Positions 32,889 to 42,780 of a stretch of 64,000 nucleotides of DNA are shown here, piece by piece (the stretch's first letter is position 1; every line of letters begins with the position of its first letter). Origin of the DNA: Polyangium sp. y55x31 (GTDB lineage: Bacteria > Myxococcota_A > Polyangia > Polyangiales > Polyangiaceae). The position numbers and the translations under genes are program-made. Under the pieces are notes generated by a model. It was not told the DNA's origin. It saw only the letters and a program-made list of their open reading frames with translations, and did no database searches. The stretch is from contig NZ_JARZHG010000021.1 in the NCBI RefSeq assembly GCF_029946505.1, positions 123,417-187,416 on the forward strand, read 5' to 3'.

Positions 32889-34133
32889 ATGAAGAAAATG
32901 ACGGCGCTCCTGATCACCCTTGCATTTCCTGCTCTCGCCGCCTGCAGCGGCGGTGACGGCGACGGCACCGGCGGCACCGGCGGCACCGGTGGTCAGGGGG
33001 GCGGGGGCGGTTCCGCGACTGGCCCCCTGTATGCCCTCACGACCCAGGTGTTCGGCGCCAATGGAGGGGACAACACGAGTTATATCCTCGTGACCGACAA
33101 ACTCGGGGGCGAGGCCGCGCTCACGCTGGAGAGCGGCGTCGAAATCGCGGGCCGTGCTCTCGGTGTCGGGCCCGAGGACGGGGGCGCCGTGTTCATCGTG
33201 GGCGACGCCGGGCCGACCGTGACGCGGTACGACCTGCAAGCGGACGGCAGCTTGAAATCGGGCGCGACGGTGACCTTCCAGGGCAAGGGAATCGCTGCGA
33301 TCGGCGAGTACCAGGGCCAATTCCAGTTCGTCTCCGAGACGAAGGCTTATTTCTTCGACGGCCCCACGGCCCAGGTCGTCGTCTGGAATCCGAAGGACAT
33401 GACGGTCACAGGGGACATTTCCCTGAATGAGCTCGCCATCGCGGATACCACCTTGACGTTCACGGCCGCGCCGCTGCGCGTCGGCGACGACGTGATCACG
33501 TTCGCCGGGTATCGAAAGGGGCCGGAGGTCCCGAGCAAGGCGGTGATCGTCGTCGTGAATGGCAAGACGGACGAGGCGACCATCGTCACGGACGATCGCT
33601 GCGGTTACGTGCGTGATGGCATCGAAGGGCCCGACGGGAAGATCTATGTCGCCACGGAGGCTTATGGCGCGGCCGTTCATCGGCTGAACGAAGCCAATGC
33701 CGCGCCGCCTTGCATGCTCCGGTTCGATCCGGCGACGAAGAAGTTCGACGCCGCGTTCCACGTCGAGCTGAACACGCTCTTCGGCGGACAAACCGCCGGC
33801 TCGCTGATCCGCGGCCCGGGCAACGAGGCCTTCTTGCGGGTGCTCGACGAGAGCGTCTTCCCGATCATGCCGGACACGCACCCGCGCGTCCTCGCCAGCG
33901 CCGCGGCCTGGAAATGGGCGACCGTGACGCTCGGGGATACCCCGACGGCCACGGTGCTCGAGGCCGCGCCCAACAATGGGAGCGTCATTCCGGTGCAGTT
34001 CGGCGACCGGAGCTTCGTGGCCCTCTTCCAGGGCCAGGACTCCACGAAGCTCCTGGAGCTCGGGGCGAAGGGGCCGGGTGAAGTGGCGCTGAGCACGCCG
34101 GGACTCGTCTTCTCGGCTCTGAAGATCCAATGA
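32889..34133 (+). CDS. MxcI-like surface lipoprotein (beta-propeller type)
   Basis: The product is 414 residues. A lipoprotein signal ends at 'ALAAC', then a Gly/Thr-rich spacer of ~25 residues. The remainder is beta-rich with propeller-like repeats ('TSYILVTDKLGGE', 'KGIAAIGEYQGQFQFVSETK', 'GIEGPDGKIYVATEAYG'). The position after the mxcH receptor matches MxcI in the Stigmatella myxochelin locus, where it is grouped with iron transport, but its biochemistry is not established. It may capture ferric siderophore at the surface. AAGGAG lies 8 nt upstream of the ATG. The stop overlaps the next start in ATGA. Confidence 0.75.
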   Translation: MKKMTALLITLAFPALAACSGGDGDGTGGTGGTGGQGGGGGSATGPLYALTTQVFGANGGDNTSYILVTDKLGGEAALTLESGVEIAGRALGVGPEDGGAVFIVGDAGPTVTRYDLQADGSLKSGATVTFQGKGIAAIGEYQGQFQFVSETKAYFFDGPTAQVVVWNPKDMTVTGDISLNELAIADTTLTFTAAPLRVGDDVITFAGYRKGPEVPSKAVIVVVNGKTDEATIVTDDRCGYVRDGIEGPDGKIYVATEAYGAAVHRLNEANAAPPCMLRFDPATKKFDAAFHVELNTLFGGQTAGSLIRGPGNEAFLRVLDESVFPIMPDTHPRVLASAAAWKWATVTLGDTPTATVLEAAPNNGSVIPVQFGDRSFVALFQGQDSTKLLELGAKGPGEVALSTPGLVFSALKIQ

Positions 34134-35098
34134 CGAATCCGGATTCCGCGAAAGAGGCCACGCCGCCCCGCGAGCCCACGCGCCGCCGAGGGTATGGCGC
34201 CGTCATGAAATTCGTTCGGCGCCTGCACATGTATCTCGGCCTGCTCGTTTTCCCGTGGGTGCTCCTCTTCGGGGCGAGCGGCGCGCTCTTCAATCACCCC
34301 GAGATCGGGCGCGACATCGAGCGGCGTGACCTCTCCGCGGCGGAGCTCTCCACGCTCACCGGAATGAAACCCTGGGATCCGAACGAGATCGCGCAGAAGG
34401 TCGTCGCGCAGATCAACGCCGGATCCCCGGGAGGGTACGCGCTCGATCCAGGCGCGCCGAGCTCGTTTTCGGGCTGGCCCCTGCTCGCGACGCCGAGCCG
34501 CGCGGGGGGACGTCACGTGCTCATCGTCAGCCTCGACGGCGGCGGCGCGACGGTCTCCACGCATGCCCCGGAGCCGAAATCCGATCCTCCCCCCTTCGCC
34601 GGCGCGACCATCGAATTGCCCGAATACCGAATGGCGGCGGTGCAGGACCAGGTCAAGGAGCTCTTGCCCAAGCTGGGGATCGACGCGGAAGGGCCCTTGC
34701 GGCCGCATCCGAAGATTCACCCCGAGCTGCGCTTCCGCGTGCGTGACGCGAATGGTGGCGCTTGGAACGTCGTTTACGACCTCGGCACGGGGAAAATCGA
34801 CGGGCGGCCAGCCGGTCCGGGGCAACTCCGCTTCGTGGAGCTCCTCGAGAAGCTCCACACGACGCACCATTTCCCCGTGCACGGCGACATGGCCTGGTTC
34901 CACGCGCTCTTTGCGGACATCACCGGCATCACGCTGGTCGTGTGGGCGCTCAGCGGTCTCGCGATGTGGTGGCAGATGAAGCCTACGCGGGTCCTCGGAG
35001 CGCTCGCCATCACGATCGCCGTGGCCGCCGCCGGCTTCGTCATGCGCGGGACGGCCTCGGAGATTCAATTCGGCAACGTGAAGGGCGACGGCCCCTGA
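34130..35098 (+). CDS. PepSY-associated membrane protein, possible ferric-siderophore reductase
   Basis: The product is 322 residues. After a basic N-terminus comes 'VRRLHMYLGLLVFPWVLLFG', the PepSY_TM first helix with conserved His, then 'SGALFNHPE'. A periplasmic-type PepSY region follows (~60-240), then 'HTTHHFPVHGDMAWFHALFADITG', a His-rich stretch shared by PepSY_TM proteins, and two C-terminal helices (~260-310). Relatives next to TonB-dependent receptors act as membrane reductases that free iron from siderophores, using haem ligated by such His residues. It overlaps the MxcI-like gene by 4 nt and is the last gene of the operon, ending at a hairpin. The reductase role is inferred. Confidence 0.75.
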   Translation: MTNPDSAKEATPPREPTRRRGYGAVMKFVRRLHMYLGLLVFPWVLLFGASGALFNHPEIGRDIERRDLSAAELSTLTGMKPWDPNEIAQKVVAQINAGSPGGYALDPGAPSSFSGWPLLATPSRAGGRHVLIVSLDGGGATVSTHAPEPKSDPPPFAGATIELPEYRMAAVQDQVKELLPKLGIDAEGPLRPHPKIHPELRFRVRDANGGAWNVVYDLGTGKIDGRPAGPGQLRFVELLEKLHTTHHFPVHGDMAWFHALFADITGITLVVWALSGLAMWWQMKPTRVLGALAITIAVAAAGFVMRGTASEIQFGNVKGDGP

Positions 35099-35118
35099 AC
35101 GCCGCCCGGCGGCGGCGT
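35099..35118. terminator. Hairpin between the convergent siderophore operons
   Basis: ACGCCGCC-CGGC-GGCGGCGT forms an 8-bp GC stem with a 4-nt loop exactly between the two stop codons (35098 plus, 35118 minus). No T-run follows on either strand, so it may slow or protect 3' ends rather than terminate alone. Confidence 0.4.
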
Positions 35119-35894
35119 CACACCCCCAGCGTGGCGCCGCCGTCGACGCAGAGATCGTGCATGGTGATGTGCCGTGCCCGGTCCGAGAGCAGGAACAACA
35201 CCGCGTCGGCGACGTCCGCCGGATTCGCGATTCTTTGCAACGGAATCCCGACCTTGTAAGCGCCGGGCGCGCCGTCGATGACGGCCTGCGCCCCGCTCTC
35301 GTCTTTCCACAACGATCGCTGCATGGGCGTATCCGTCGAACCCGGGGAGACGACGTTGCACCGGATGCCGTGCTTCGCGAGCTCGAGGCCCATGCACTTG
35401 GTGAACATCGCGGCGGCCGCCTTCGAGGCCGCATACACCGACATGTGCATGCGTGGCGTCCGCCCGGCATTGGATCCGACGGTCACGATGGCGCCGGAAC
35501 GGCGCGGCACCATGCGCCGGGACACGGCCCGGCAAAGGTAAAACACTCCCCGAGCATTGACGGCGAAGCTCTGCTCCCAGTCCTCGTCGCGCAGCTCGTC
35601 GAGGAGACCGACGCGCAGCACACCGGCGACATTGACCAGGAAATCGATGGGGCCGAGCTCGCGCTCGATCCGGTCCACCGCCGCGTCGACCGCCTCGCGG
35701 CTCGTGACGTCTGCGCGGAACGGCGCCGCGCGCCCGCCGCTCGCCCGAATCTCGGCGGCCACCACGTCGAGGCGGTCGCGATTCGCATCGAGCGCGGCCA
35801 CGCTCGCCCCGCGCGCCGCGAGCGCTCGCGCGACGGCCTCCCCGATTCCCTGAGCGGCGCCCGTGACGAGCGCGACTTTATCCTTGAACTCCAT
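35118..35894 (-). CDS. mxcC: 2,3-Dihydro-2,3-dihydroxybenzoate dehydrogenase
   Basis: The product is 258 residues, a classical short-chain dehydrogenase. The NAD site '[16 protein letters not shown]', 'NVAGVLRVG', Ser in '[12 protein letters not shown]', and the catalytic '[13 protein letters not shown]' are all present, with the ending '[12 protein letters not shown]' typical of EntA/DhbA. It oxidises the isochorismatase product to 2,3-dihydroxybenzoate. It is the last gene of the minus-strand biosynthetic operon; its start lies 17 nt inside the end of mxcF, so translation is coupled. '[18 protein letters not shown]' closely resembles EntA. Confidence 0.93.
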   Translation of the reverse strand: MEFKDKVALVTGAAQGIGEAVARALAARGASVAALDANRDRLDVVAAEIRASGGRAAPFRADVTSREAVDAAVDRIERELGPIDFLVNVAGVLRVGLLDELRDEDWEQSFAVNARGVFYLCRAVSRRMVPRRSGAIVTVGSNAGRTPRMHMSVYAASKAAAAMFTKCMGLELAKHGIRCNVVSPGSTDTPMQRSLWKDESGAQAVIDGAPGAYKVGIPLQRIANPADVADAVLFLLSDRARHITMHDLCVDGGATLGV

Positions 35895-36807
35895 GGGCCT
35901 GCTCCTCGGCTCCGGTCCATCGCCCGCGCGGCAGTCGCGCAGAAAGGATCTCCCACCAATCGTCGAGCGTCGCGCGCTCCGCGAGCTCCACGAACGAAAT
36001 GTCGATCCCCGCGGCGCGCAGCCGTTCGACGAGGGTCATGAGGCGGATGGAATCGAGGCCGAGATCGAGGAGGGAATCGCCGCTCCGGATGTCGGAGGCG
36101 GGGCACTCCAGGAGCTCGGCGACCTCGCTCCGCAGGTGCTCGAGGTCGAACGTCGCGACGCCGAATGATTTCTCTTCGAAAGCGTCGAGCACGTCGCGGG
36201 TCGAGACGACGACGCCGCACCGCTGCGCCACGTACGTCATGGCCATCTCGTGCCAGTTTCGGGTGAAATCGGAGGTCGCGTCGGCCACGAAGAACGGCTG
36301 CACGTCGTTCATGAACGCCTCGCCGGCCGTCAACATGCATCCGATGTGCGCGTACACGCCGCAAATGATGAGCTGATCGCGCCGCCACCGGCGCAGCAGA
36401 TCGAGCAGCTCCGTCCGTTGAAACGCGCTGTAACGCCATTTCGTGAGGACGGTGTCCGAATCCGCGGGCGAGAGCTCGTGAACGATCCCGTGCTTGTGCG
36501 GCTGCGCCGTCAGCCCGGGGCCCCAGAAGTCGAGGAGCAGGCCACGCTCCTCGGCCGTCTGCTCGGAGGGCTGCATGGTGTACACGACCGGGATCCCGAG
36601 CGCGCGGCACCGCTCTCGTACCTGCCGGATGTTCTCCAGGAGCTCGACGACCGGTGAGGCACGGGTATCGTAATAATCGAGGAAATACTGCTGCATGTCG
36701 TGGATCAGGAGAACGGCGCGGCTCGGATCCGGCGTCCACGACATCCGGTTCTTGGGCAGCTCCTCTTTCCGCGGCATGAAATAAGGCTGGATGCTGGGGA
36801 TTCCCAT
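35878..36807 (-). CDS. mxcF: Isochorismatase with C-terminal aryl carrier domain
   Basis: The product is 309 residues when begun at ATG 36807, which gives '[12 protein letters not shown]', the same N-terminus as EntB ('MAIPKLQAY'), with GGAG nearby. An upstream ATG at 36828 overlaps the mxcE stop and adds 7 residues. The isochorismatase domain (~1-210) has '[14 protein letters not shown]', 'LTKWRYSAF' and '[10 protein letters not shown]'. The carrier domain (~225-295) has '[12 protein letters not shown]' with the phosphopantetheine Ser. It hydrolyses isochorismate to dihydro-DHB and then carries DHB for MxcG. Confidence 0.93.
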   Translation of the reverse strand: MGIPSIQPYFMPRKEELPKNRMSWTPDPSRAVLLIHDMQQYFLDYYDTRASPVVELLENIRQVRERCRALGIPVVYTMQPSEQTAEERGLLLDFWGPGLTAQPHKHGIVHELSPADSDTVLTKWRYSAFQRTELLDLLRRWRRDQLIICGVYAHIGCMLTAGEAFMNDVQPFFVADATSDFTRNWHEMAMTYVAQRCGVVVSTRDVLDAFEEKSFGVATFDLEHLRSEVAELLECPASDIRSGDSLLDLGLDSIRLMTLVERLRAAGIDISFVELAERATLDDWWEILSARLPRGRWTGAEEQAHGVQG

Positions 36808-36824
36808 TCGATGTTCTCCGGTGG

Positions 36825-38471
36825 TCATTGGCCCTTCTGGGCGAGCTTGTCGGCGATCGAGCGGCGGAGCGCCTGTTTGTCCACCTTCCCCACGCTGGTC
36901 TTGGGGAGGTCGCCGATGAGCTCGATGCGGTCCGGGATCTTGTAAGCGGCCAGGCCCCGCTCCCGCAGGAATGCGGTGAGCTCACGCGGCGCCGGCGGCG
37001 TCTCGCGGGGGACGACGAATGCGCACGAGCGCTCCCCGAGGAAAACATCCGGCATGGCGACGAGCGCCACGTCACGCACTGCCGGATGGGCGAGGAGGTG
37101 ATTCTCGATTTCCTCGGCCGCGATCTTCTCGCCGCCGCGGTTGATCTGATCCTTCGCGCGCCCCTCCACGACGAGATACCCCGACGGCGTGCGCCGCACG
37201 ACGTCCCCCGTCCGGTAAAACCCGTCGCGCGTGAATGCCTTGGCATTGTGGGCCTCGGCCTTGTAATACCCGCGAATGGTATAGGGACCTCGCGTGAGGA
37301 GGTGGCCCACCTGCCCGACCTCGACGTCCTTGTCATCGTCGTCGACGATCCGGACCTCGTCGTCCGCGGAAATGGGCCGGCCCTGCGTTTCGACGATGAC
37401 ATCTTCGGGATCGTCGAGGCGGGTGTAATTGACGAGCCCCTCGGCCATGCCGAACACCTGTTGCAAGGTGCATCCGAGCGTGCCTCGCACGCGGCGCGCG
37501 ACCTCCGCGCTCAGCTTGGACCCGCCCACCTGGAGCAAGCGGAGGCTCGACAGATCGTGCCGGTTGCTCCGCGCGGCTTCGAGCCAGACGGCGCAGAGCG
37601 GCGGCACGAGGGCCGTGATGGTGACGCGCTCTTTTTCGATCCAGCGGAAGGCCTCGTCCGGGCTCGGGCGCCGGCTGAGCACGACGCGGCCGCCGGCATG
37701 GAGCACGCCCAGGCTGCCGGGGGAGCTCAGCGTGAAATTGTGCGCGACGGGCAACGTGACGAGATAGACGCTGTCTCCATCGAGCGCGCAGATGTCGGCG
37801 CTGGCCCGGACGCTGTACAGGTAATCGTCGTGCGTGCGGGGGATCAACTTGGGGATCCCCGTGCTGCCGCCTGAAAGCTGAAAAAAGGCGACGTCCCCGG
37901 GCGCGGGTGTCGTGAGCGGCGTGGTGTCGTCGTACAAGCTCTCCAGGGACGTGAACGGCCCGGGTTCGCCTGCGACGAGGATATGCTTCACGGTGCTCGC
38001 TTCGGTCCGGATCTCCTCGGCGAGCTTGCGGTAATCGAATCCGCCGTCCTTGTCGGCGATGATGTAGGCGACAGCCTCCGTGAATTGGCAGAAGTACGAG
38101 ATTTCAGCCCGTCGATGCGGGGGCAGGGCGAGCACGGGGAGCGCGCCCAGGCGGAACAGGGCAAAGCAGACCTCGAAGAACTCCACGATGTTCGGGAGTT
38201 GCACGACGACACGATCGCGCGGCGCGATGCCGAGGCGCGCAAACCCGGCCGCGAGGCGCGAGGCGCGGGCATCGAGCTCGCGATAACTCAGGCGGCGCCG
38301 GTCGTCGACGAGCGCGGTTCGATCGCCGAATCGTGTGGCTCGATCGCGCAAAAAGTCGCCGAACGTCTCTCCGATCCAGTAACCCGCTCGCCGATACCGT
38401 TCGGCGAAATCGGGAGGCCAGGGCGTGAACCCTTCGAGCGCCTCCATTTCACGAGATTCCTCGGCGCGCAT
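36825..38471 (-). CDS. mxcE: 2,3-Dihydroxybenzoate-AMP ligase
   Basis: The product is 548 residues. The AMP-binding loop '[20 protein letters not shown]', '[13 protein letters not shown]', 'FYRTGDVV' and 'GKVDKQALR' give an EntE/DhbE-type enzyme that activates DHB and loads it onto the MxcF carrier domain. The aryl pocket motif '[13 protein letters not shown]' is the usual EntE form. The ATG at 38471 is favoured by GGAGG 7 nt upstream and by TGATG overlap with the mxcD stop; ATG 38447 is an alternative. Gene order D-E-F-C follows the synthesis order except for C last. Confidence 0.93.
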   Translation of the reverse strand: MRAEESREMEALEGFTPWPPDFAERYRRAGYWIGETFGDFLRDRATRFGDRTALVDDRRRLSYRELDARASRLAAGFARLGIAPRDRVVVQLPNIVEFFEVCFALFRLGALPVLALPPHRRAEISYFCQFTEAVAYIIADKDGGFDYRKLAEEIRTEASTVKHILVAGEPGPFTSLESLYDDTTPLTTPAPGDVAFFQLSGGSTGIPKLIPRTHDDYLYSVRASADICALDGDSVYLVTLPVAHNFTLSSPGSLGVLHAGGRVVLSRRPSPDEAFRWIEKERVTITALVPPLCAVWLEAARSNRHDLSSLRLLQVGGSKLSAEVARRVRGTLGCTLQQVFGMAEGLVNYTRLDDPEDVIVETQGRPISADDEVRIVDDDDKDVEVGQVGHLLTRGPYTIRGYYKAEAHNAKAFTRDGFYRTGDVVRRTPSGYLVVEGRAKDQINRGGEKIAAEEIENHLLAHPAVRDVALVAMPDVFLGERSCAFVVPRETPPAPRELTAFLRERGLAAYKIPDRIELIGDLPKTSVGKVDKQALRRSIADKLAQKGQ

Positions 38472-39697
38472 CAGAGGCCCTCCGGCAAAGGATCGAGGCC
38501 GAGCGCGGAGAGGACGGTGCGCATCTTGGCCGAGATCTCGGCGCGCTCTTTCTCGGGCGACGAACCGGCGACGATTCCGGCCCCCGCATACACACGAAGT
38601 GCGTCGCCGCCGATCTCGGCGCAGCGGATGGTCACCGCCCATTCTCCGTCGCCGGCCGCGTCACAATAGCCCACGAGGCCCGTGAAGAAGCCACGATCGT
38701 AGGGCTCGATCTCCTCGATGGCCGCGCGCGCTCTCGCGGTCGGGTATCCACACACGGCAGGCGTCGGGTGCAATGCCATTGCGAGCGCGAGCGACGAGGT
38801 CGAGCGATCCGCGAGCTCCCCGGTGATCGGCGTCGATAGATGCCACATGGCCGGCGTGTGCAGGAGCGACGCGCGCGTGGGAACGGTGAGGCGCTCGCAG
38901 AAGGGGCGGAGCGCTTCGACGACGGCATCGACGACGACCGCGTGCTCGCGTCGGTCTTTCTCGGAGGCGAGGAGCGCGCTCGCCCGCCGCTCGTCTTCCA
39001 CCGGGTCGGGGCTCCGCGGCGCGGACCCCGCGAGCGGATTGGCGAAGACCGTGCTCCCGGAGCGCGAAACGAGGAGCTCGGGGCTCGCGCCGATCAAGGT
39101 TCGCGGCTGTGGCGCGAGGGCTCCGCGCGTCTCAGGGAGCCTGAGCGCGAACGTATAACCGGCGGTGTTTCGCTTCGACAACCGCTCGAGAAGGAGTGAG
39201 AGATCGACCGGCTCCGACGAACGCAGCTCCAGCATTCTGGAGAGGACCACCTTCGACAGCGCGTCCGTGCGTATCAAGGCGAGGGCGCGCTCGACACCGC
39301 TCAGAAACCCTTCGCGATCGGGCGACAAGCGCATCCATTCCGCGGAGACCCGCGGAGGGGCGGGGAGGGACGTCGACGCCGCGTCCACGGGCCCAGCGAT
39401 ACGCGTGGTTCGCGGCACGAGGAGGTGGGCCGGGGAGCGGGTATCGAATGGCACGGCGCCGACCGCCATGGGCCGCTCGTACCCGGACTTTTCGAGCGCC
39501 GCGAGCAATGCCGCAACGCGCTCCGGGAGCCCCTCGCCGTGCCCGGTTCCACCGACGATCTCGCGCACGCCCTGCGCGAGAACGGTGCGGTTCGGGGACG
39601 AAAAGAAGAAAGACGATTCCTGGTTGTACGCCTGGAGGAGCTCCGTGCCGCTGCGCACGGTGGCGGCGAAGGCTTCCGGCGTCGAGATCGAGGTCAT
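38471..39697 (-). CDS. mxcD: Isochorismate synthase
   Basis: The product is 408 residues of the chorismate-utilising family (EntC/DhbC). Diagnostic segments are '[12 protein letters not shown]' (general base Lys), '[10 protein letters not shown]', '[11 protein letters not shown]', '[20 protein letters not shown]' and '[12 protein letters not shown]', ending with '[25 protein letters not shown]' in family order. It converts chorismate to isochorismate, the first committed step to DHB. The ATG at 39697 has AGGAG 9 nt upstream. It follows the DAHP synthase gene by 86 nt on the same strand. Confidence 0.93.
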   Translation of the reverse strand: MTSISTPEAFAATVRSGTELLQAYNQESSFFFSSPNRTVLAQGVREIVGGTGHGEGLPERVAALLAALEKSGYERPMAVGAVPFDTRSPAHLLVPRTTRIAGPVDAASTSLPAPPRVSAEWMRLSPDREGFLSGVERALALIRTDALSKVVLSRMLELRSSEPVDLSLLLERLSKRNTAGYTFALRLPETRGALAPQPRTLIGASPELLVSRSGSTVFANPLAGSAPRSPDPVEDERRASALLASEKDRREHAVVVDAVVEALRPFCERLTVPTRASLLHTPAMWHLSTPITGELADRSTSSLALAMALHPTPAVCGYPTARARAAIEEIEPYDRGFFTGLVGYCDAAGDGEWAVTIRCAEIGGDALRVYAGAGIVAGSSPEKERAEISAKMRTVLSALGLDPLPEGL

Positions 39698-39783
39698 CGA
39701 GCGAGTCTCCTTGCTGGCCTGGACGGGGCCATGAACGACTTCTTCCTGGGCTCTCGCGAAAAGGGCGCGCCACAACGCCACGC

Positions 39784-41250
39784 TCATGGGCGCATCGCCC
39801 GCATGCGCCGCGCGATGCAATACGAGAGCTCGAGCGCCTGCGACTGGTTCAACCGAGGGTCGCAGAGCGTCTCGTAGGCGTGTGAGAGGTCCTCCTCGCG
39901 CACGCTCCCGCCGATGCATTCGGTGACGTGGTCACCCGTGAGCTCGAAATGGACGCCGCCGAGGTAGGTGCCGCAGGCGTCGTGCGCGTCGAACGTCCGC
40001 TCGATCTCGCGCACGATCGCCGCGAATTCACGCGTCTTCACGCCCGAGCTCGTGGTGATCGTGTTGCCGTGCATGGGGTCGCATACCCAGAGCACGCGGC
40101 GGCCCGCGCGTTTCACGACCTCGAGCAAGGGCGGGAGCGTTTCTTCGACGCGCTCGGCGCCCATGCGCGTGATGAGCACGATACGCCCGGGGATCTCGGT
40201 GGGATTCAGCGTGTCGAGCAAGCGCAGGACCTCGACCGGCGTGACCGTGGGTCCGAGCTTGATGCCGATCGGATTGCTGATTCCCCGGAGGAACTCGACG
40301 TGCGCGCCGTCGAGCGACCGCGTCCGCTCGCCGAGCCACGGCATGTGCGCCGTGAGATCGTAATGGTCGTCCCGGTGCAGCGCGGCGCGGGTCTGCGCGG
40401 ACTCGTAATGCAGGTTGAGCGCCTCGTGGGACGTGAAGAACTCGACGCGCGAGAGCTCGCTCCCGGCGCCGCCGAGCGCGTCCATGCATCGGAGCGCGTC
40501 TTCGAGCTGCCGCGTCGTCGCCTGGAAGCATTCGCGTACGGGGGCGGGCAGGTCCGCGCGCTCGGAGAACGAGAGATCCCAGCGCTCCGGGCGCTCGAGA
40601 TCGGACAATCCGCCGGCCGAGAGGGATCGGACGAAATTGAGCGTCATCGCGGCGTGGTGATAACAAGCGAGCATCCGCTCCGGGTCCGGTCGCCGCGCCT
40701 CGGGCGTGAACTCCGACCCGTTCACGAGATCGCCGAAATAACTCGGCAGCTCGAGCCCACCGCGCACCTCCGTGGGGCGCGAGCGCGGCTTGGCGTATTG
40801 CCCGGCGAAACGCCCCACGCGCACCACCGGCTTGCCACCGCCGACGATGAGCACGAGCGACATCTTGAGCAAGATCTCGAGCTTGTTGGCGATGGTGTCC
40901 GCGCGGCATTCGCGCATGGTCTCGGCGCAATCGCCGCCCTGGAGCAGGAAGCGCCGGCCGAGCTGCGCCTCCGCGACGAGAGCGCGCAATCGCTCGACCT
41001 CCCATGAGCTCACGAGCGGCGGCAGCTCTGCGATGCGCGCCGCCACGCGCTCGACCGCGGCGGGATCGTCGTACCGCACGGCCTGCGGATCGGGCCTCGA
41101 TCTCCAGGACGTGGGGCTCCACCCGCCTGCGCGCGAACGCGAAGGGGCGCGCGAGCGCGAGGGCGGGGTTTCTCCGGTCGAATGCGGTGCGGCGGCCTCG
41201 TGGTTCGAGGAATTCCTCACCGGCGTGCCCATGGCGATTTCGTGAATCAT
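39784..41250 (-). CDS. aroA5: Class II (plant-type) 3-deoxy-7-phosphoheptulonate synthase
   Basis: The product is 488 residues. Class II DAHP synthase motifs are clear: 'QGGDCAETMRECRADTIANK', 'RVGRFAGQYAKPRS', 'SHEALNLHYES', 'HMPWLGERTR', 'GIKLGPTV', 'LITRMGAERV', 'WVCDPMHGNT' and 'GGVHFELTGDHVTECIGG'. It condenses PEP and erythrose-4-phosphate, the entry to the shikimate pathway, and so raises chorismate supply for siderophore synthesis. A DAHP synthase gene of this type (aroA-A5) is also known in the Stigmatella myxochelin locus. The N-terminal ~45 residues are basic and low-complexity. ATG 41232 is an alternative start. The gap to the exporter gene is 15 nt. Confidence 0.9.
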   Translation of the reverse strand: MIHEIAMGTPVRNSSNHEAAAPHSTGETPPSRSRAPSRSRAGGWSPTSWRSRPDPQAVRYDDPAAVERVAARIAELPPLVSSWEVERLRALVAEAQLGRRFLLQGGDCAETMRECRADTIANKLEILLKMSLVLIVGGGKPVVRVGRFAGQYAKPRSRPTEVRGGLELPSYFGDLVNGSEFTPEARRPDPERMLACYHHAAMTLNFVRSLSAGGLSDLERPERWDLSFSERADLPAPVRECFQATTRQLEDALRCMDALGGAGSELSRVEFFTSHEALNLHYESAQTRAALHRDDHYDLTAHMPWLGERTRSLDGAHVEFLRGISNPIGIKLGPTVTPVEVLRLLDTLNPTEIPGRIVLITRMGAERVEETLPPLLEVVKRAGRRVLWVCDPMHGNTITTSSGVKTREFAAIVREIERTFDAHDACGTYLGGVHFELTGDHVTECIGGSVREEDLSHAYETLCDPRLNQSQALELSYCIARRMRAMRP

Positions 41251-41265
41251 TAAAAGCTCACGTTC

Positions 41266-42489
41266 TCAGGTCTGCGCTGCGCGCTGCGGGGCAGCGCTGC
41301 GCCCGAGCACCCACAGAATGCAAAGCGCGAGGAGCGACACGCTCGACGCGAGGAATCCCATATGGCCGAAGCCGACGAGCGCGCCGCCCTCCGTCGTCGT
41401 GATGAAGAGCCCGCTCGTCCATGCGGCGAGGCCCGAGGCGCCGTCGCTCGCCGCCATGTTGACCGCGAGGTAACGCCCGCGCAGCGCGGGCGGCACGCGT
41501 GACGTGATCAATGCGATCGTCGGGATGGCGCGGCCCGAGGTCAGGGTCATGAAGAGGACGAAAAGCGCGGCCACGCCCGCCTTGGGAAGGATGGACAGGT
41601 GCGTGAAGAGGAGATACGGCGCCAGGGTGGCGACGAGCAGAACGCCGAGCACCCGGGGCGGGCCGTGACGATCCGCGAGGGCGCCGATCCAGCGCGACGT
41701 GAAAAGCGTCGCCGCGCCGCCGCATAGATAGATCCAGGGCAGATCCGAGAGGCGGAGTCCGAGATTACCCACCATGAACGTGCTGAGATAGGGAATCAGC
41801 AAGAAGCCTGCGAAGACCACGCTGAACGTGAGCGCCCAGCCGAGCGGAAGCCCCGGCACCGAGAGGAGCGGGGCGAAAGCGTTCCGTCCTTTTTCGCGTG
41901 CATCGGCCAGGTGATGATCGACGGCGGGCAGGATGCGCCACGAAAGGAGCCACAGGATGCCGGCGAGCGCGCTGATGGCCCAGAAGGGCGCGCGCCAGCC
42001 CCATTGATTGGCGAGCGCGAGCCCGAGCGGCACGCCGCCGACGGCCGAGAGGCCGTAGGACGACATCACGATGCCAATGGCGCGGCCGCGGCGCTCGGCC
42101 GGTACGCGATCGGCGAGAATGGCCATGACGACCGCGCTCATCAGGCCTGCGGAGGCGCCTGCCACGGTCCTCGAAAGAAGCAGCCACGTCGGGCCGTGCG
42201 CCATCCCGCACGAAAACGTGGCCGCGATGAACCCGGTATAAAGCAGCAAAAGCGCGCGTTTGCGGTCCCAACGATCCAGCCAGAGCACGCCGAGCAGGCC
42301 CATGGCGGCCGAGGCGAGCGTGTAGGCCGACACCATGGCCCCGAAAGCCGTCGCCGAAATGCCGAACCGGCCGATGAGCTCCGGCCCGAGCGGCATCAGG
42401 ATCATGAAATCGAGAATGTGCGTGAACTGAACGGCACCGAGAAGCCAAACGAGGTGGCGCTCATGTCGTGTCATGGGGGAATCGGCCAC
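41266..42489 (-). CDS. MFS transporter, probable siderophore exporter
   Basis: The product is 407 residues with 12 hydrophobic segments and the DHA1-type pattern: 'FTHILDFMILMPLGPEL' in helix 1, 'DRWDRKRALLLLYTG' (motif A), 'LLSRTVAGASAGLMSAVVMA' and 'PAERRGRAIGIVMSSYGLSAVGGVPLGLAL' (motif C region). It is first in the Fur-box-controlled biosynthesis operon, which points to export of newly made myxochelin, as EntS does for enterobactin. The GTG at 42489 is preferred (GGAG 7 nt upstream) over ATG 42474, which has no ribosome binding site. Confidence 0.85.
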   Translation of the reverse strand: MADSPMTRHERHLVWLLGAVQFTHILDFMILMPLGPELIGRFGISATAFGAMVSAYTLASAAMGLLGVLWLDRWDRKRALLLLYTGFIAATFSCGMAHGPTWLLLSRTVAGASAGLMSAVVMAILADRVPAERRGRAIGIVMSSYGLSAVGGVPLGLALANQWGWRAPFWAISALAGILWLLSWRILPAVDHHLADAREKGRNAFAPLLSVPGLPLGWALTFSVVFAGFLLIPYLSTFMVGNLGLRLSDLPWIYLCGGAATLFTSRWIGALADRHGPPRVLGVLLVATLAPYLLFTHLSILPKAGVAALFVLFMTLTSGRAIPTIALITSRVPPALRGRYLAVNMAASDGASGLAAWTSGLFITTTEGGALVGFGHMGFLASSVSLLALCILWVLGRSAAPQRAAQT

Positions 42490-42573
42490 GAAAGGACTCC
42501 AGGGGACGCCCGGGGGTGGGCGAACGTTGGCTTGCCTACGCTCACCTACAGAGAACCGCGATCTTGATGAAAG

Positions 42574-42602
42574 TGATAATGAAACCCATTATCAATTGTC
42601 AA
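42574..42602 (-). promoter_or_regulatory. Fur box overlapping the promoter of the mxc biosynthesis operon
   Basis: TGATAATG-AAACC-CATTATCA (42574-42594) is a perfect 8-bp inverted repeat. GATAATGAAACCCATTATC matches the 19-bp Fur consensus at 16 positions. On the minus strand TTGACA (42602-42597), a perfect -35, lies directly upstream, with CATTAT 15 nt further as a possible -10. The site is 85 nt from the exporter start. The remainder of the 290-bp gap to 42781 shows no gene I can support. Confidence 0.8.
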
Positions 42603-42780
42603 GGTGATCGTGGGGAGGCGTGCCAAAATTCTGTCTGGAGTCGTGCAATTTTGTGTTGTTGCTGGAACTTTTGCGCGTTGAATGGGTGTCAGAACACAGG
42701 GGCGCGCACGTCGAACGACGCCGCCGCGCCTTCCCGGGTCGCCTCTCCCTCTCCGCGGCTCGGAGCGCGCCCCTTTCCCG

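Noticed and set aside
30309..34130. A 1273-codon minus-strand frame opposite mxcH and the MxcI-like gene
   Set aside because: Antisense shadow: biased Arg/Glu/His content and no domains, while the plus strand codes an intact TonB-dependent receptor.
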